From assembly GCA_001602885.1 (NCBI GenBank), contig LUZH01000163.1, positions 1-6,835 on the forward strand: a DNA stretch of 6,835 nt, in the 5' to 3' direction. This stretch comes from Bacteroidales bacterium Bact_16. GTDB taxonomy: Bacteria; Bacteroidota; Bacteroidia; Bacteroidales; UBA932. Under the pieces are notes generated by a model. The model searched no databases and was not told the origin of the DNA. It saw only the letters and a program-made list of their open reading frames with translations. Positions within the stretch are counted from its first letter, which is position 1. Every line of letters starts with the position of its first letter. Below, one piece after another: positions 6,568-6,835 of the stretch. The position numbers were made by a program, and so were the translations under genes.

Positions 6568-6719
6568 TGCGCTTCCCGGACCTCCTCAAGCGCATCCTCG
6601 CCGCGCCTTTCATCCTGCTGATCAAATTCTACCAGCTGTGCAAGGGTTTCTGGCTCAGCCTCAAACGCATCCTCCGCTGCCACCCCTGGGGCGGCAGCGG
6701 ATATGATCCTGTGCCGTAG
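6564..6719 (+). CDS. yidD: YidD membrane-protein insertion factor, with a large internal deletion
   Basis: A 51-residue open reading frame with both ends of YidD but not its middle. The N-terminus has the amphipathic or membrane-associated helix ending IKFYQ (20-24). The C-terminus carries the full signature [20 protein letters not shown] (27-46) and YDPVP. YidD proteins normally have 70-85 residues. Between these blocks they contain the ISP segment and the PxCRxxPTCSxY motif, then a helix of the EAIxxHG type. About 29 residues are missing here, with the join near Gln24-Leu25-Cys26 (6633-6641). The frame is kept and no stop is introduced. It overlaps the rnpA stop (ATGATG; the second ATG at 6567 is equally possible). 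YidD is thought to assist YidC/Sec insertion of membrane proteins; this copy may be inactive, minimal, or an assembly artefact. Confidence 0.75.
   Translation: MMRFPDLLKRILAAPFILLIKFYQLCKGFWLSLKRILRCHPWGGSGYDPVP
6674..6700 (+). other. Strong GC-rich hairpin inside the yidD 3' coding end
   Basis: CCGCTGCC (6674-6681) and GGCAGCGG (6693-6700) are perfect 8-base inverted repeats. The 11 bases between can add a further CCC/GGG pairing. The hairpin spans codons 37-46, which encode the conserved [10 protein letters not shown]. No T-run follows, so it is not a classical intrinsic terminator. The pairing could be a chance result of the protein signature at high GC. Confidence 0.45.
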
Positions 6720-6743
6720 CCGGCGCCGGACCGACGAAATCGT

Positions 6744-6760
6744 ACGGGCGTAGCCCGTTT
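6744..6760 (+). terminator. Possible short intrinsic terminator after yidD
   Basis: ACGGGC, a GTA loop and GCCCGT form a 6-bp stem, followed by only two further T residues. It lies 24 bases after the yidD stop and before the next promoter, where the operon should end. A self-complementary CCGGCGCCGG (6720-6729) lies between. The weak T-tract keeps confidence low. Confidence 0.4.
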
Positions 6761-6785
6761 CTGCTGAAGAATGCAAAATAATTGC

Positions 6786-6793
6786 TAAATTTG
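6786..6793 (+). promoter_or_regulatory. Bacteroidota-type -7 box (TAAATTTG) for the gene at the right edge
   Basis: TAAATTTG matches TAnnTTTG and is the same octamer seen before pgk. It lies 35 bases before the ATG at 6829. The leader of about 30 bases is very AT-rich (for example taactaactaaaaatataaa), a pattern often seen before well-expressed Bacteroidota genes. No convincing -33 element is seen. Confidence 0.6.
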
Positions 6794-6828
6794 CACGATT
6801 GTGGAATAACTAACTAAAAATATAAAGC

Positions 6829-6835
6829 ATGGCAA
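6829..6835 (+). CDS. Start of an unidentified gene (cut by window edge)
   Basis: Only ATG GCA and one further base are present, giving Met-Ala. The call rests on the well-placed promoter box and AT-rich leader just before it. Nothing can be said about the product. Confidence 0.45.

Overview
The window looks like a chromosomal, housekeeping segment from a GC-rich member of the Bacteroidota, most likely the Bacteroidales. Three things support this. Promoter-like boxes of the Bacteroidota -7 form (TAnnTTTG) lie upstream of nearly every transcription unit. There is a large DUF2723/GT117 protein. The gene order DUF4271 - hemD - rnpA - yidD is, to my knowledge, characteristic of this phylum. I see no mobile element, tRNA, rRNA, CRISPR array or phage gene, and no gene-free stretch longer than about 110 bases.

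Left half (minus strand, read right to left): a 1028-residue polytopic glycosyltransferase-like protein (DUF2723/GT117) is followed after 13 bases by a 300-residue SAM-dependent methyltransferase. After a 58-base AT-rich gap with its own promoter box comes the N-terminal part of phosphoglycerate kinase (pgk), cut by the window edge. The first two genes probably share a transcript.

Centre: a compact divergent promoter region of about 50 bases (4323-4373) drives the glycosyltransferase leftward and a SUI1/YciH-type translation factor rightward. The two promoters overlap, and the leftward one implies a nearly leaderless mRNA.

Right half (plus strand): SUI1/YciH - DUF4271 membrane protein - hemD - rnpA - yidD are packed with gaps of 3, 16 and 0 bases and a final overlap, so they form a probable operon. 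A second promoter box is embedded in the conserved 3' coding end of the DUF4271 gene and would serve hemD-rnpA-yidD. The operon probably ends at a short hairpin (6744-6758). A further promoter and the first codons of another gene lie at the right edge.

The operon combines translation initiation, tRNA 5'-end maturation (RnpA), tetrapyrrole synthesis (HemD) and membrane-protein insertion (YidD). The most unusual item is yidD: its open reading frame is intact, but about 29 residues of the conserved Cys-rich core are missing. I do not see a wholly new system; the points worth checking are the yidD deletion, promoters overlapping each other or coding sequence, and a methyltransferase of RlmI-like appearance that lacks the expected catalytic cysteine.
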